From the NCBI GenBank assembly GCA_035606695.1, contig DATNEW010000013.1:1-64000 (forward strand): a stretch of 64,000 nt of DNA, given 5' to 3'. This DNA comes from Gemmatimonadaceae bacterium (lineage in GTDB: Bacteria; Gemmatimonadota; Gemmatimonadetes; Gemmatimonadales; Gemmatimonadaceae). Position 1 is the stretch's first letter, and every line of letters starts with the position of its first letter. This document shows, one piece after another, positions 16,371 to 24,855 of the stretch. The position numbers were made by a program, and so were the translations under genes. Under the pieces are notes generated by a model. It was not told the origin of the DNA. It searched no databases and worked only from the letters and a program-made list of their open reading frames with translations.

Positions 16371-17459
16371 TCAGAAGAGCAGCCCGACAACCTGCTTCAG
16401 GATCGTGGCCGCCGGCACCACGAGGAAGACGACCGGCAGGAAAGGAATCACGAGGCCGACCGCCAGCGACATCAGATCCCGGCGGCTCACCGGCACGACA
16501 TGCACCTTGCGTGCATTTAAAGTGATTGAATAAAGATCCGTCATCGCGGAAAAATCCGTGACGCCGAATACCCGATCTTCGATGGGTCGACTCTCGTCGA
16601 TCAGCCACTTCTGCTCGAACGCCGCCCCCATGCGGCGCGCGAACGAGCCGTACATCACGCTGCCGCGGCGGCCGGTCAGGACGAGCGCCGGCGTGAAGAC
16701 CAGGAGCGGGGCAACGAAGAGCGCGATGATCACGACTACGTACCCGACGTCGAAATACGTTTGCGACATCGTCAACCGGCCCGCCTCGGCGATGACTTGC
16801 GCCGATCGCCCGGCCGCGATCGCGGAGAAGCCCAGTCCGACCGAAACAAACGCGCCGACCGACCGCCCGACGAACGCGATGCCGCCGTTCCCGTCGGGAT
16901 GGGCCGCGACCAGATGAAGATCGCAGCGCGCGATGCGGCACAGGAGCATGCCCCACGCGGCGATGCGCCACATCCAATGAAACGCCAGCGCGAACAGCAC
17001 CGGCAGGCTGACGAGGACGTGCCACCAGCCCGCCGGAGAAAACCCGAGCGCGGCTGAAGAGTTGACATGCCAATCGGCGAGACGCTCCATCGGGAAAGCC
17101 AATCCAACAGCAGCGCTCGCGATGTATGCAGCGATCACCGCAACGACCTTGCCGAATGTCGAGTCCATCGAGTATCGCGCGCGCGCGGCGGCGCGGTCGA
17201 ACCGCTCGCGGTCGCCGACGATGCCGCTTCTCGAGAAAATGTCGATGATCCGCCACAACCGGGGCATGCACAGCTCGTTCGCGAGCACGAAGAGCGGCAC
17301 GCACACGAGGCAGCGCACGGCGGCGGCAATCTGATCGCGCAGCAGCGCTGCTCCGGACGGCTCGCTGGGCGCGGCGATGCTCAGAATGACGATCGGGAGC
17401 CACGTCACGATCGCCGCCAGCACCGCGTACCGGGCCGCGCGACGTCTGCCGCGCGTCAT
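16371..17459 (-). CDS. Polytopic membrane protein of unknown function
   Basis: A 362-residue membrane protein. I count about eight hydrophobic segments, with pairs near residues 13-31, 45-62, 100-120, 143-165, 200-220, 245-268 and 330-360. Charged loops lie between them; a cytosolic loop near 290-325 has 'Asp-Phe-Ser-Ala-Met-Thr-Asp-Leu' and 'Val-Val-Pro-Val-Ser-Arg-Arg'. I do not recognise a family. The start overlaps the stop of a 34-codon open frame upstream (ATGA), which may be a leader. It ends against the hairpin at 16308. Confidence 0.7.
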   Translation of the reverse strand: MTRGRRRAARYAVLAAIVTWLPIVILSIAAPSEPSGAALLRDQIAAAVRCLVCVPLFVLANELCMPRLWRIIDIFSRSGIVGDRERFDRAAARARYSMDSTFGKVVAVIAAYIASAAVGLAFPMERLADWHVNSSAALGFSPAGWWHVLVSLPVLFALAFHWMWRIAAWGMLLCRIARCDLHLVAAHPDGNGGIAFVGRSVGAFVSVGLGFSAIAAGRSAQVIAEAGRLTMSQTYFDVGYVVVIIALFVAPLLVFTPALVLTGRRGSVMYGSFARRMGAAFEQKWLIDESRPIEDRVFGVTDFSAMTDLYSITLNARKVHVVPVSRRDLMSLAVGLVIPFLPVVFLVVPAATILKQVVGLLF

Positions 17460-17560
17460 GGAACAACCGCCGGTGTTACACGAATCGAACCAACGACGTA
17501 CTCGCCGTCACCCCCGGACTTGCTCGGCGTGTTGGACTCGAACAGTAACACCGGCGGCAT
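17456..17560 (-). CDS. Possible 34-residue leader peptide gene
   Basis: An ATG at 17560 opens a 34-codon frame whose TGA overlaps the ATG of the downstream membrane protein gene (ATGA), as in coupled operon genes. The peptide is mildly polar in the middle and hydrophobic at both ends. No Shine-Dalgarno is visible. Its two ends are encoded by the arms of a perfect 13-base inverted repeat, so the frame could be a by-product of that structure. Confidence 0.35.
   Translation of the reverse strand: MPPVLLFESNTPSKSGGDGEYVVGSIRVTPAVVP
17467..17557. repeat. 91-bp element with perfect 13-bp inverted repeats
   Basis: CCGCCGGTGTTAC at 17467-17479 is exactly complementary to GTAACACCGGCGG at 17545-17557, with 65 bases between. 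The interior carries two further partly complementary stretches resembling tRNA T-arms (TTCGATTC, TTCGAGTCC), but it does not fold as a tRNA. The element lies immediately before the membrane protein start on the minus strand. Confidence 0.7.
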
Positions 17561-17595
17561 GGGCACACACTACGGCGCACGTGAGGCGCAGGTTA

Positions 17596-17611
17596 TTGGA
17601 CGTTCGTCCGA
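17596..17611. promoter_or_regulatory. Inverted repeat between divergent genes
   Basis: TTGGACG, then TTCGTCCGA, gives five-base arms GGACG/CGTCC around two bases. It lies in the divergent intergenic region, 37 bases before the plus-strand helical protein start. A regulator site is plausible but untested. Confidence 0.3.
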
Positions 17612-17647
17612 TCAACGGTTCGCGTACGAAGCGGTATCGTCGGCGCC

Positions 17648-18775
17648 ATGATTCAACGACTGGAACAGCCGGATTCGGCGCGCGTGCTGCGCGACGTCAG
17701 CGACGCCCTCCGCGATGCGCTTGTCCCCGAACGTATCGCCGAGCGAGCGGTGCATCAGCTCGAGCGCGGTGTGAGCGAGGGGCTTCGCGACGTGCTGCGC
17801 GCGCGGCTGGCGCGCGATCTCCGCGATGCGTTGCGCGACGCCGGGGGGCACGGCGCCAATGCCATCGTCGCGATGAACCTGCTGAACGTGCGTCTGAGCG
17901 ATGCGATCGAGGATCGCGCACGCGACGTCCTCGGCGAGGGCGTTCCGCTGATTCTGCGCGAGCGGCTGCCCAATGCGCTTCACGCGGCGATCAACGTCGC
18001 CGGGCTCCCGAAACCGCTTGACGCAGACGCGATCGACGAGTTGGCCGAACGATTGTATGGCGCCGCCGAGAAAGCGGTGCGCCAGCGGCTGCGCGATGGG
18101 CTGCGGCATGTCATTCGCAGTCGCGTTGCCCAAGTCGCGCGTGAGCGGCTCGATGAGGATTTTCAGCTGAAAGCGTCCGAGCATGCGGCGGCAAGTGACG
18201 AAGCGGGCGAGCGAACCGCGGCGTTGCTCGGCGAAGCGGTGGAGCAGGCGCTGCACGATCGCGTGCTACGCGGCGTGATGGAGCGCTTTCGCTGCATCGT
18301 CGCCAACAGCTTGCACGAGGCGACAGGCGAGCGAAACGGCGATCGGTTGGCTGAATCGTTCCGACGCGCGGTGGAGAACGGCGACGCCGCGCAACCACGT
18401 GCGACGGCGCACGGCCGGCTCGGCGTCGCGGCCACGTTGGATCGCCTGGCGCAGACGATCGAGCGGCCGATCGCGGACGCGGTGCGAGAGCAGTTGATGG
18501 ATGGCTTGCGCGAACGCATCGAGACGACGGTGCGGACCAACCTCGAGGACGTGTTGAGAGAGCGACTGAGCGGCGCCATTCGGGGCGCGATCGCGCATCA
18601 GGCGGCGCGCGACGTCATCGATGTCGAGCGGCTCGCCGACAGCATCCACTACGAGTTGGCCGAGATCGTGCGCGCGCGCATTTGCGATGGCATTCGCGCA
18701 CGGACCGCCGAGGCGGTGCGCACACGACTCGCCGAAGCCATCAAGATGGGCGTCTCTCGGTCGCCCATCGCTTGA
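17648..18775 (+). CDS. Long helical repeat protein, unknown function
   Basis: A 375-residue protein predicted to be almost all helix, with no signal peptide or membrane segment. It is built from a short degenerate repeat: hydrophobic residues recur every fourth position for long stretches, with Arg often following, as in 'Leu-Arg-Asp-Val-Leu-Arg-Ala-Arg-Leu' near residue 46 and 'Leu-Arg-Glu-Arg-Leu' or '-Ile' at several places in residues 285-330. In places this becomes an eight-residue unit (Arg-x-x-Leu/Ile followed by four residues ending in Leu/Val/Ile). Ala, Arg, Asp, Glu and Leu dominate; aromatic residues are rare. I recognise no family. A phasin- or apolipoprotein-like amphipathic surface binder, or a rod-like structural protein, would fit. 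The three frames of this region all stay open for long stretches because of GC content, but this one has the consistent repeat. Confidence 0.7.
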   Translation: MIQRLEQPDSARVLRDVSDALRDALVPERIAERAVHQLERGVSEGLRDVLRARLARDLRDALRDAGGHGANAIVAMNLLNVRLSDAIEDRARDVLGEGVPLILRERLPNALHAAINVAGLPKPLDADAIDELAERLYGAAEKAVRQRLRDGLRHVIRSRVAQVARERLDEDFQLKASEHAAASDEAGERTAALLGEAVEQALHDRVLRGVMERFRCIVANSLHEATGERNGDRLAESFRRAVENGDAAQPRATAHGRLGVAATLDRLAQTIERPIADAVREQLMDGLRERIETTVRTNLEDVLRERLSGAIRGAIAHQAARDVIDVERLADSIHYELAEIVRARICDGIRARTAEAVRTRLAEAIKMGVSRSPIA

Positions 18776-18802
18776 CGGCCGCGGAGTGAATGGAGCGCCG
18801 TC

Positions 18803-19459
18803 TCAGTAATTCAACCGAAGAGTCAACCCAAGCGCGTTGACGTTGTGCGGCTCACCACGCGAATTGCTTTGTCGCGCCACGTACACGTCCGACGATATCG
18901 GGCCACGAACACGCAGCTCGGTGCCGACTCGACCGCCAAGCCGCGCGATCGTGTTGTAGCGAGAGTCGTAATACGCTTCCACGGTGCCGTACGGCGCCCA
19001 CCACGGCCCCTTGGGCGCGAGCGACCAGCGCTGTACGTGAATGCGTTCGCGCAGGCGATACGAATATGCTCCATTCACGTATCGCAGCTCGATGCGGCTG
19101 CGGCTGACGAAGCGCGCGAACGGCGGCGAGTACGCGGCGAACGTCGCCTCGCCGACGACGCGCGACTCGCGGTAGCTCGCGTCGCGCGTGCTGAAGGTGT
19201 ATCGGAATCCGCCGCGAAAATATCCGTCAGGCAGTCGCAGGTAATCCTGATACAGGCCGACAGTCGCTTCGCGTTTCGGGCCCTCTTGCTCCGTCGATGC
19301 GGACAGCTCGAGCATCGTACGCTGATGCACCGCGGGCTGCCAATAGACGTCAACTTCCGGCCAGAGCTCCGACGTCGACGTTTGTGCGCGGACCGCCGGC
19401 GTCATCCCGGCGGCCAACGCGAGCACGCCGGTGAGCAGCGCGGTCCGAGCGACGATCAA
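18803..19459 (-). CDS. DUF2490-like outer-membrane protein
   Basis: A 218-residue exported protein. A TTG start at 19459 overlaps the TGA of the upstream porin gene and leads straight into a signal peptide ending Val-Arg-Ala-Gln. The mature part is all beta, with repeated Arg/Tyr strand patterns such as 'Glu-Leu-Arg-Tyr-Val-Asn-Gly-Ala-Tyr' and a final Leu-Thr-Leu-Arg-Leu-Asn-Tyr ending in an aromatic residue, the usual outer-membrane insertion signal. It resembles DUF2490 proteins. It is the second gene of a two-gene operon with the porin. Confidence 0.7.
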   Translation of the reverse strand: MIVARTALLTGVLALAAGMTPAVRAQTSTSELWPEVDVYWQPAVHQRTMLELSASTEQEGPKREATVGLYQDYLRLPDGYFRGGFRYTFSTRDASYRESRVVGEATFAAYSPPFARFVSRSRIELRYVNGAYSYRLRERIHVQRWSLAPKGPWWAPYGTVEAYYDSRYNTIARLGGRVGTELRVRGPISSDVYVARQSNSRGEPHNVNALGLTLRLNY

Positions 19460-20781
19460 AGCAGAATGTCCACGCCGAGTGAGAAGATCGTCCCCGTCTG
19501 GCCGGCGAGGTAATAGCCGAAGAACGAGCTTGCCGGCGACTTGTTGATGTGCAGCACATGCGCATTCACGCGCCAGCTTCGCGTGCCCGACGGGTAGTAA
19601 TTGAGACCGCCGCCCAGCTCCCACGGATGCCGCTTGAACTGGTCGAACACATATCCGCTGGTCGTGTACGCGGCCAGCGATTTCGGCAGCACCATGTACG
19701 ACGCCTCGGCCATGAAGCCGTGGTCGTAGATCGATTTGAGAGGGAGCGGACCCGTCGCGATAAAATGGTCGAGTGTCCGGAAGTAGTACTCGCTCTGAAA
19801 CGAGAAGCCGTGGAACTTCACGCCGGCGTCGAGCGCCAGCTCGTGGTAGTCGAGCGTCTGCACGGTGACGTCGTCGGCGAGTGCTCCTTCCTCGAATGGA
19901 TTGACGCCGTCCGAGAGCTTGATCTGCGTTGCGTTGGGGGGCGATCCGAGCGGGGCGTAGCGGCTCTCTCGCGATTGGCACGCCGAGATGCCGAATTGAG
20001 TCGCGAAACGCGTATGGTTTTCAAAATCACCGAAGCCGTTGCGCGGACCGAACTCGCCTGTGGTCGGCTGCCAGCGGAGACTGCCACTGTACGCCATGTC
20101 GCGCGTGTCGTTCGACTGCGTCACGCCGAGCTGGCTGAGGTTGTTGTTGACGGAGAGCGAGTAGGTGAGCCGCGGCACGATCTCGCCGGTGATGAATGCG
20201 CCCGAAGAGAATCCGCCGCGAAAGAACTCCTCCGACATCTGCCGATCGGACCCCGCCCAGTACGGCCACGACCCCTGCATCGATCGCGCGGTCAACGTGG
20301 GAAGAATGCCGACACCGATGATGAATGCCTTCGATGCCAGATACTGTACGTTGCCAAAGATCAACGTCTGTTGCGTGGCGCCGAGCGACCAGCTCGTGAT
20401 GTTGTAACGAAATTTCGGGTCCCAGAAAAAGCCGGTCAGCCAGATCATCGTGCGATGCCAGTTGATGTCGTTGCGTGGATCGACGTCGCGTACGCGACCG
20501 AGATGATCGGTGAACGTTTGCCCCGCGGGCATCTGGTTCAGGTATCGGAACAGTCCGTACATCGAGATGTTGAGCGTTCCGCGCGGCGTCTTGACGATGT
20601 CGAAGCCGGTGGCCGGCGTGAATTCGCCCGCCGTGGTATTCGGAAAGCGCAGCGACGAGTCGGCCGTCTGCGGGCGTGGGTCGGCATCCTGGGCGCGTGC
20701 GGCGGTCGCGGACAGCGCGACACACGCCGCGGCGCAAGCGGTACGACGCGCCGCAGCGCGCAGTGTTCGGACACCAGGCAT
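19456..20781 (-). CDS. Porin, OprO/OprP-like
   Basis: A 441-residue exported barrel protein. The ATG at 20781 follows a GGAG at six bases, and the signal peptide ends Ala-Arg-Ala-Gln near residue 29. The mature chain has many amphipathic strands separated by Asn/Asp/Gly turns, including 'Ser-Trp-Ser-Leu-Gly-Ala', 'Leu-Thr-Tyr-Ser-Leu-Ser-Val', and a closing barrel strand ending Leu-Leu. Its size and layout match phosphate-selective-porin-like proteins, although substrate selectivity cannot be read from the sequence. Its stop overlaps the start of the DUF2490-like gene by four bases. It is divergent from the amidohydrolase operon. Confidence 0.7.
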   Translation of the reverse strand: MPGVRTLRAAARRTACAAACVALSATAARAQDADPRPQTADSSLRFPNTTAGEFTPATGFDIVKTPRGTLNISMYGLFRYLNQMPAGQTFTDHLGRVRDVDPRNDINWHRTMIWLTGFFWDPKFRYNITSWSLGATQQTLIFGNVQYLASKAFIIGVGILPTLTARSMQGSWPYWAGSDRQMSEEFFRGGFSSGAFITGEIVPRLTYSLSVNNNLSQLGVTQSNDTRDMAYSGSLRWQPTTGEFGPRNGFGDFENHTRFATQFGISACQSRESRYAPLGSPPNATQIKLSDGVNPFEEGALADDVTVQTLDYHELALDAGVKFHGFSFQSEYYFRTLDHFIATGPLPLKSIYDHGFMAEASYMVLPKSLAAYTTSGYVFDQFKRHPWELGGGLNYYPSGTRSWRVNAHVLHINKSPASSFFGYYLAGQTGTIFSLGVDILL

Positions 20782-20950
20782 CGCGAGCTCCAAAGGAGTT
20801 AACTGCGTGGAGAAGGTGATCGAGCTCGCATGATTCGTCGGCGTCGGACTTCGGGCCATCCGACTTTCGACCAATACCGCGATTCGCGCGCTCGGCGAGA
20901 ACTTGGGCGCCGTGTTACTGAACCGTCCGTCTTTCGCCTCGGGCCTGTCC

Positions 20951-22012
20951 ATGCGCTCAGTCGCCGCGTGCGCGTCATTCATGGCAGTCGTGTGCACCGT
21001 GCATTCCGCCGGCGCGCAAGCCGCCGCGAACCGTGTCACGTTGAACGACACGCACTTTCACCTGACGAACTACGTCCAGCGTGGTCCGACGCTTCAGCAA
21101 TTTCTAAAGCTGATGGGCGACACCATCGGGCGGGTGGCGGTGTTCGGCATTCCGCTGCAGCAGGAGTGGATGCACTCGGTCACCGGAGACGACGCACCGA
21201 CGTACTACCTGCACTCGGACGCACCGCTCTACTACTACTCGTTCGTCGACGCGGTGATCGCATCGGAGTATCTGTCGTTGAGCGCGGCCGATCGCGCGCG
21301 GTTCGACCCGATGATCACCGGCTTCAATCCCGGCGACATGTACGGCGTCGATCACATTCGCCGCGTGCTGCGAATGTATCCCGGGGTGTTCTCGGGCATC
21401 GGCGAGTTCACGATCCACAAGGAATTCGTTGGGGAGAAGACGCGCCCAGGCCCGGCGAGCCTGATGGATCCGGCGCTCGACAGCATTCTGTCATTCGCGG
21501 GTGAGGCCGGCCTCATCGCGCTCGTGCACAACGACATGGACGTGCCGTTTCCCGCGGATACCGCGAAGCCGGCGTATCTCGAGGAGATGAAGGCCGTGGT
21601 GCGCCGGCACCCGAACACCACGATCATCTGGGCGCACACGGGCGTGGGTCGCATCGTGCGGCCCGTCAGGAATCACGCCCTGGTGTTGGCCGCGATGCTG
21701 TCGGATCCGGCGTTCGAACATCTCTACTTCGACATCTCCTGGGACGTCGTGGCGAAGTATCTCGTCGCGTCCCCTGAAACGATTCGCATCGCGGCGGATC
21801 TCATCAATCGTTACCCCGATCGATTTCTCTTCGGCACCGACGCCGTCGCACCCACCGACGCGGCGTCCTACCTCACCACCGACACCCTGTATGGCCCACT
21901 GTGGGCGGCGCTGACCCCGGACGCTCGCGCCAAGGTCCGCGTCGGCAACTACGAGCGGCTGTTCGACGCGGCCCGGCGCTCCGTCCGCGCATGGGAAGCC
22001 GCGCATCCGTAA
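20951..22012 (+). CDS. Exported amidohydrolase-type metal hydrolase
   Basis: A 353-residue TIM-barrel hydrolase with a signal peptide ending Ala-Gly-Ala-Gln near residue 23. It carries the first metal-binding motif Asp-Thr-His-Phe-His near residue 33, a Glu in Gly-Glu-Phe-Thr-Ile, His in Val-His-Asn-Asp and Trp-Ala-His-Thr, and the late Phe-Gly-Thr-Asp-Ala. This is the amidohydrolase (PF04909-type) arrangement. The substrate is unknown. I chose ATG 20951 because it begins the signal peptide; a TTG at 20903 is in frame. It is the first of three genes with a porin and a glutaminase, suggesting uptake and breakdown of an amide compound. Confidence 0.82.
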   Translation: MRSVAACASFMAVVCTVHSAGAQAAANRVTLNDTHFHLTNYVQRGPTLQQFLKLMGDTIGRVAVFGIPLQQEWMHSVTGDDAPTYYLHSDAPLYYYSFVDAVIASEYLSLSAADRARFDPMITGFNPGDMYGVDHIRRVLRMYPGVFSGIGEFTIHKEFVGEKTRPGPASLMDPALDSILSFAGEAGLIALVHNDMDVPFPADTAKPAYLEEMKAVVRRHPNTTIIWAHTGVGRIVRPVRNHALVLAAMLSDPAFEHLYFDISWDVVAKYLVASPETIRIAADLINRYPDRFLFGTDAVAPTDAASYLTTDTLYGPLWAALTPDARAKVRVGNYERLFDAARRSVRAWEAAHP

Positions 22013-22025
22013 TGAGGATAGTGAT

Positions 22026-23282
22026 ATGAGGAAACAGGAAAGGCGGCGGCTCGTCGTGAGTCGGCTGGCACGGACCGCGATCGTGGCGGGCGCGGTCGTG
22101 GCGCAGCTCGCGCTCGCGGCCCACTACGCCGGCTCCCAGACGCCGCCGGACTCGACGCCCAAGGTCACGCTCTACGGCTTCGGCCAGGCCGACTACATCG
22201 CCGACTTCAAGCGCAACGACCCGAACTGGTTCGACGTCAACCGGCCGTCCAGGCTGCCGTCCGGTCCGGACGACCTCGGAAGAAACGGCCACTCGTACCT
22301 GAGCGCCCGGCAAAGCCGGTTCGGCGCGAAGGCGACCATTCCAACGCGACGCGGCGACGTATTCGTAAACTTTGATTTCGACATGTTCGGGGTCGGCCGC
22401 GATGCCGGCCAGACGACCATCCGCCTGCGGCACGCCTACGGCGAGTGGCACGGCATCGGCGGCGGCCAGCTCGAGAGCGCGTTCATGGACCTCGACGTCT
22501 TCCCGAACATTCTCGACTACTGGGGGCCGAACGGCATGCTGTTCTTCCGGAACGTGCAGGTGTACTGGAAGCCGATCGACAACGACAAGATGCATCTCCG
22601 CATCGCCCTCGAGAATCCGGGCGCGAGCGCCGACGCCGGCAATTTCGCGAATCGCATCGAGCTGCAGAACGTCACACCCCGCTACCCGCTCCCCGATCTC
22701 TCGGCGGGCTTCAAGTACGGCGCCAACTGGGGCTACGTCCGCGTTGCCGGCATGCTGCGCGACATTCGTTGGGATCAGGTGCCTGTCGATACGTTCGACC
22801 TGAGCGGCCGGGTGACCGGCTGGGGCACCAATCTCAGCTCCAACATCAAGTTCCTGGGCCAGGACGTGATTCGCCTGCAGTTCACGTACGGCGCGGGCAT
22901 TCAGAACTATTTCAACGACGCACCGTCGGACGTCGGTGCCAAGTTCAATACCGGCAATCTCCGCACGCCGCTCACCGGCGAAGCGCTGCCGATCTTCGGC
23001 GCCTCCACGTTCATCGATCACAACTGGAATCCGCGCGTGAGCACCTCGCTCGGGTGGTCGATGGTGAACATCGACAACAGCAACGCGCAGGCGGTGACCG
23101 CGTATCACAACGGTCAGTACGCCATCGTGAATCTGCTGTGGACCCCCGTCACCGGCGTCATGATGGGCGGCGAATACCAGTACGGCTGGCGCAAGAACGT
23201 CGCGGACGGATGGACGTTCGCCGATCACCGGTTGCAGTTCTCGTTCAAGTACAGTTTCTCGCAGGACCTCGGAGGCAAATGA
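22026..23282 (+). CDS. DcaP-like trimeric porin
   Basis: A 418-residue exported protein with a GAGGA Shine-Dalgarno and a long signal peptide ending near residue 38. The mature protein begins 'Val-Thr-Leu-Tyr-Gly-Phe-Gly-Gln-Ala-Asp', followed by 'Ser-Arg-Phe-Gly' and 'Phe-Asn/Val-Asn-Phe-Asp-Phe-Asp' barrel strands, the arrangement of DcaP-like outer-membrane channels, which take up dicarboxylates and some peptides in Acinetobacter. It ends in alternating strands with 'Gln-Phe-Ser-Phe-Lys-Tyr-Ser-Phe'. It is 13 bases after the amidohydrolase and overlaps the glutaminase start by one base, so all three are one operon. Confidence 0.85.
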   Translation: MRKQERRRLVVSRLARTAIVAGAVVAQLALAAHYAGSQTPPDSTPKVTLYGFGQADYIADFKRNDPNWFDVNRPSRLPSGPDDLGRNGHSYLSARQSRFGAKATIPTRRGDVFVNFDFDMFGVGRDAGQTTIRLRHAYGEWHGIGGGQLESAFMDLDVFPNILDYWGPNGMLFFRNVQVYWKPIDNDKMHLRIALENPGASADAGNFANRIELQNVTPRYPLPDLSAGFKYGANWGYVRVAGMLRDIRWDQVPVDTFDLSGRVTGWGTNLSSNIKFLGQDVIRLQFTYGAGIQNYFNDAPSDVGAKFNTGNLRTPLTGEALPIFGASTFIDHNWNPRVSTSLGWSMVNIDNSNAQAVTAYHNGQYAIVNLLWTPVTGVMMGGEYQYGWRKNVADGWTFADHRLQFSFKYSFSQDLGGK

Positions 23283-24403
23283 TGAGCAGCATTCGAAACA
23301 GCCGCGTGTCGCGCCTGGTGCGCCGCGTCGCCGTCGCCTCGATTCTCACCGGCTTGGGCGGTGTCGTCGTCGCGCCGCCCACGGCCGCGATCGCGCAAAG
23401 TACGCGGACGGTCGCGCAACAAGGGACGACGCCGAGCGCAGCGGACATTCAACGCGCGCTCAACGCCGCATACGAGAAGTACAAGACACTGCAGGAAGGA
23501 AAGAACGCCGACTATATCCCGGCGCTCGCGAAGGTCGATCCGAACCTGTTCGGCATTGCACTCGTCACGGCCGACGGGCAGGCGTACACCGTTGGCGATC
23601 TCAAGACCGAAGTCTCCATTCAGTCGATCTCGAAGGTGTTTACGCTGGCGCGCGTTCTCCAGGATTCGGGCGAAGCCGCGATCGTCAAGAACATCGGGGT
23701 CGATGCCACCGGTCAGCCGTTCAATTCGATCGTCGCGATCGAGCAGAAGAAGGGCTTCGAGCAGAACCCGTTCGTGAATCCTGGCGCGATCACCGCCACG
23801 AGCATGGTTGGCGGCGCCAACGCGAGCGAGATCTGGAGCCGTATCGCCGACACGTACAACGGTTTCGCCGGGCGGAATCTCCGCGTGCTCGAGGATGTGT
23901 ACCAGTCTGAGGCCGCAACGAACCAGCGCAATCGCGCGATCGGCGCGTTGATGCTCGCGTACGGCCACATCTCGGCGAATGCCGATCAGGCGACCGACAT
24001 CTATACGCGTCAGTGCTCGGTCGGCGTGAACGCGCGGGATCTGGCGATCATGGCCGCGACGATCGCGAACAACGGCGTCAATCCGCTCACGAAGATGCGC
24101 GTTCTGGACACGCAACACATTCCCGGTCTGCTCGCCGTCATGGCGACGGCCGGTCTGTACGACGACTCCGGCCAGTGGCTCTTCAAGACCGGCTTGCCGG
24201 CGAAGAGCGGCGTCGGCGGCGGATTGATCGCGGTCTCACCAGGCAACTGGGGCATCGCGGTGATCTCACCGCCGCTCGATGAGGCGGGGAACAGCGTTCG
24301 GGCCCAGCGCGCGATCGCCGACATCTCGGCGGCGCTCGGCGGGAATCCGTACGCGGTGTCGAGGACTGGGGTGGCCGCTGGGCAGCTGGGGCCACCGAAG
24401 TGA
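23282..24403 (+). CDS. glsA: Exported glutaminase (GlsA family)
   Basis: A 373-residue glutaminase with a signal peptide ending Ala-Ile-Ala-Gln near residue 39, so it should work outside the cytoplasm, hydrolysing glutamine to glutamate and ammonia. The serine-lysine pair of the family is at Ser115-Ile-Ser-Lys118. Further family motifs are Asn-Pro-Phe-Val-Asn-Pro-Gly-Ala-Ile near 162-170, 'Gly-Val-Asn-Ala-Arg-Asp-Leu-Ala' and 'Lys-Ser-Gly-Val-Gly-Gly-Gly' near the end. Most bacterial members of this family are cytoplasmic and about 310 residues, so the signal sequence and the extra 60-residue N-terminal part are unusual. The start overlaps the porin stop by one base; GGAGG lies six bases before it. 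Confidence 0.9.
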   Translation: MSSIRNSRVSRLVRRVAVASILTGLGGVVVAPPTAAIAQSTRTVAQQGTTPSAADIQRALNAAYEKYKTLQEGKNADYIPALAKVDPNLFGIALVTADGQAYTVGDLKTEVSIQSISKVFTLARVLQDSGEAAIVKNIGVDATGQPFNSIVAIEQKKGFEQNPFVNPGAITATSMVGGANASEIWSRIADTYNGFAGRNLRVLEDVYQSEAATNQRNRAIGALMLAYGHISANADQATDIYTRQCSVGVNARDLAIMAATIANNGVNPLTKMRVLDTQHIPGLLAVMATAGLYDDSGQWLFKTGLPAKSGVGGGLIAVSPGNWGIAVISPPLDEAGNSVRAQRAIADISAALGGNPYAVSRTGVAAGQLGPPK

Positions 24404-24430
24404 CCACGCGGACGAACGTCCGACGAACGT

Positions 24431-24590
24431 GGACAGGCACGGAGACGGCGTGAACTGCGGTTGACTGCTGTTGAGTATTTCTTAAGAACACCTTCGGGAT
24501 GCTTCGCGAATCGGAGGCATCCCGAGGGTGTTCTAAAAAAAGAGTCCCTGAACTTCAAACGCCATTCATCCGCCGTCTCCGTGCCTGTCC
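24431..24590. repeat. 160-bp palindromic element, copy 1
   Basis: Twenty-base terminal inverted repeats begin GGACAGGCACGGAGACGGCG at 24431 and its exact complement ends at 24590. Between them lies a hairpin (24485-24534) whose arms read AGAACACC..TCGGGATGC and the complement, followed by six A. There is no coding capacity. The structure is MITE-like, but no target-site duplication is obvious. It is the first of a tandem pair. Confidence 0.8.
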
Positions 24591-24649
24591 GTGAACGTCC
24601 GGATGTTGTCCGTGCCAAAAATGACCACGGACAAACGGCGGACAACAGC

Positions 24650-24808
24650 GGACAGGCACGGAGACGGCGTGAGCCACAGTCAACGGCTATCCAAGAACTA
24701 TAATAACACCCTCGGGATGCCTCGCGAATCGGAGCATCCTGAAGGTGTTCCAAGAAACGCCCATCGACATCCGTTCACTGCGGTTGACGCCGTCTCCGTG
24801 CCGATCCG
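24650..24808. repeat. 159-bp palindromic element, copy 2
   Basis: A second copy of the element at 24431, in the same orientation and separated from it by 59 bases. Its left end is identical to that of copy 1 over 20 bases, and the right end differs at two positions. The internal hairpin (near 24706-24752) has diverged somewhat. With copy 1, it fills the 452-base space between the convergent glutaminase and barrel genes, in which I see no gene. The spacer also holds GTCCGTG/CACGGAC complementary to each other. Confidence 0.8.
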
Positions 24809-24855
24809 TGAGCTCAGAAGTGTTCCGTGGTCTGCTCGCTCCGCCCGGTCAGTGG

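Noticed and set aside
17467-17557. Possible tRNA because of TTCGATTC and TTCGAGTCC stretches
   Set aside because: The 13-base end pairing is too long for an acceptor stem, and D, anticodon and T arms do not form in the correct order.
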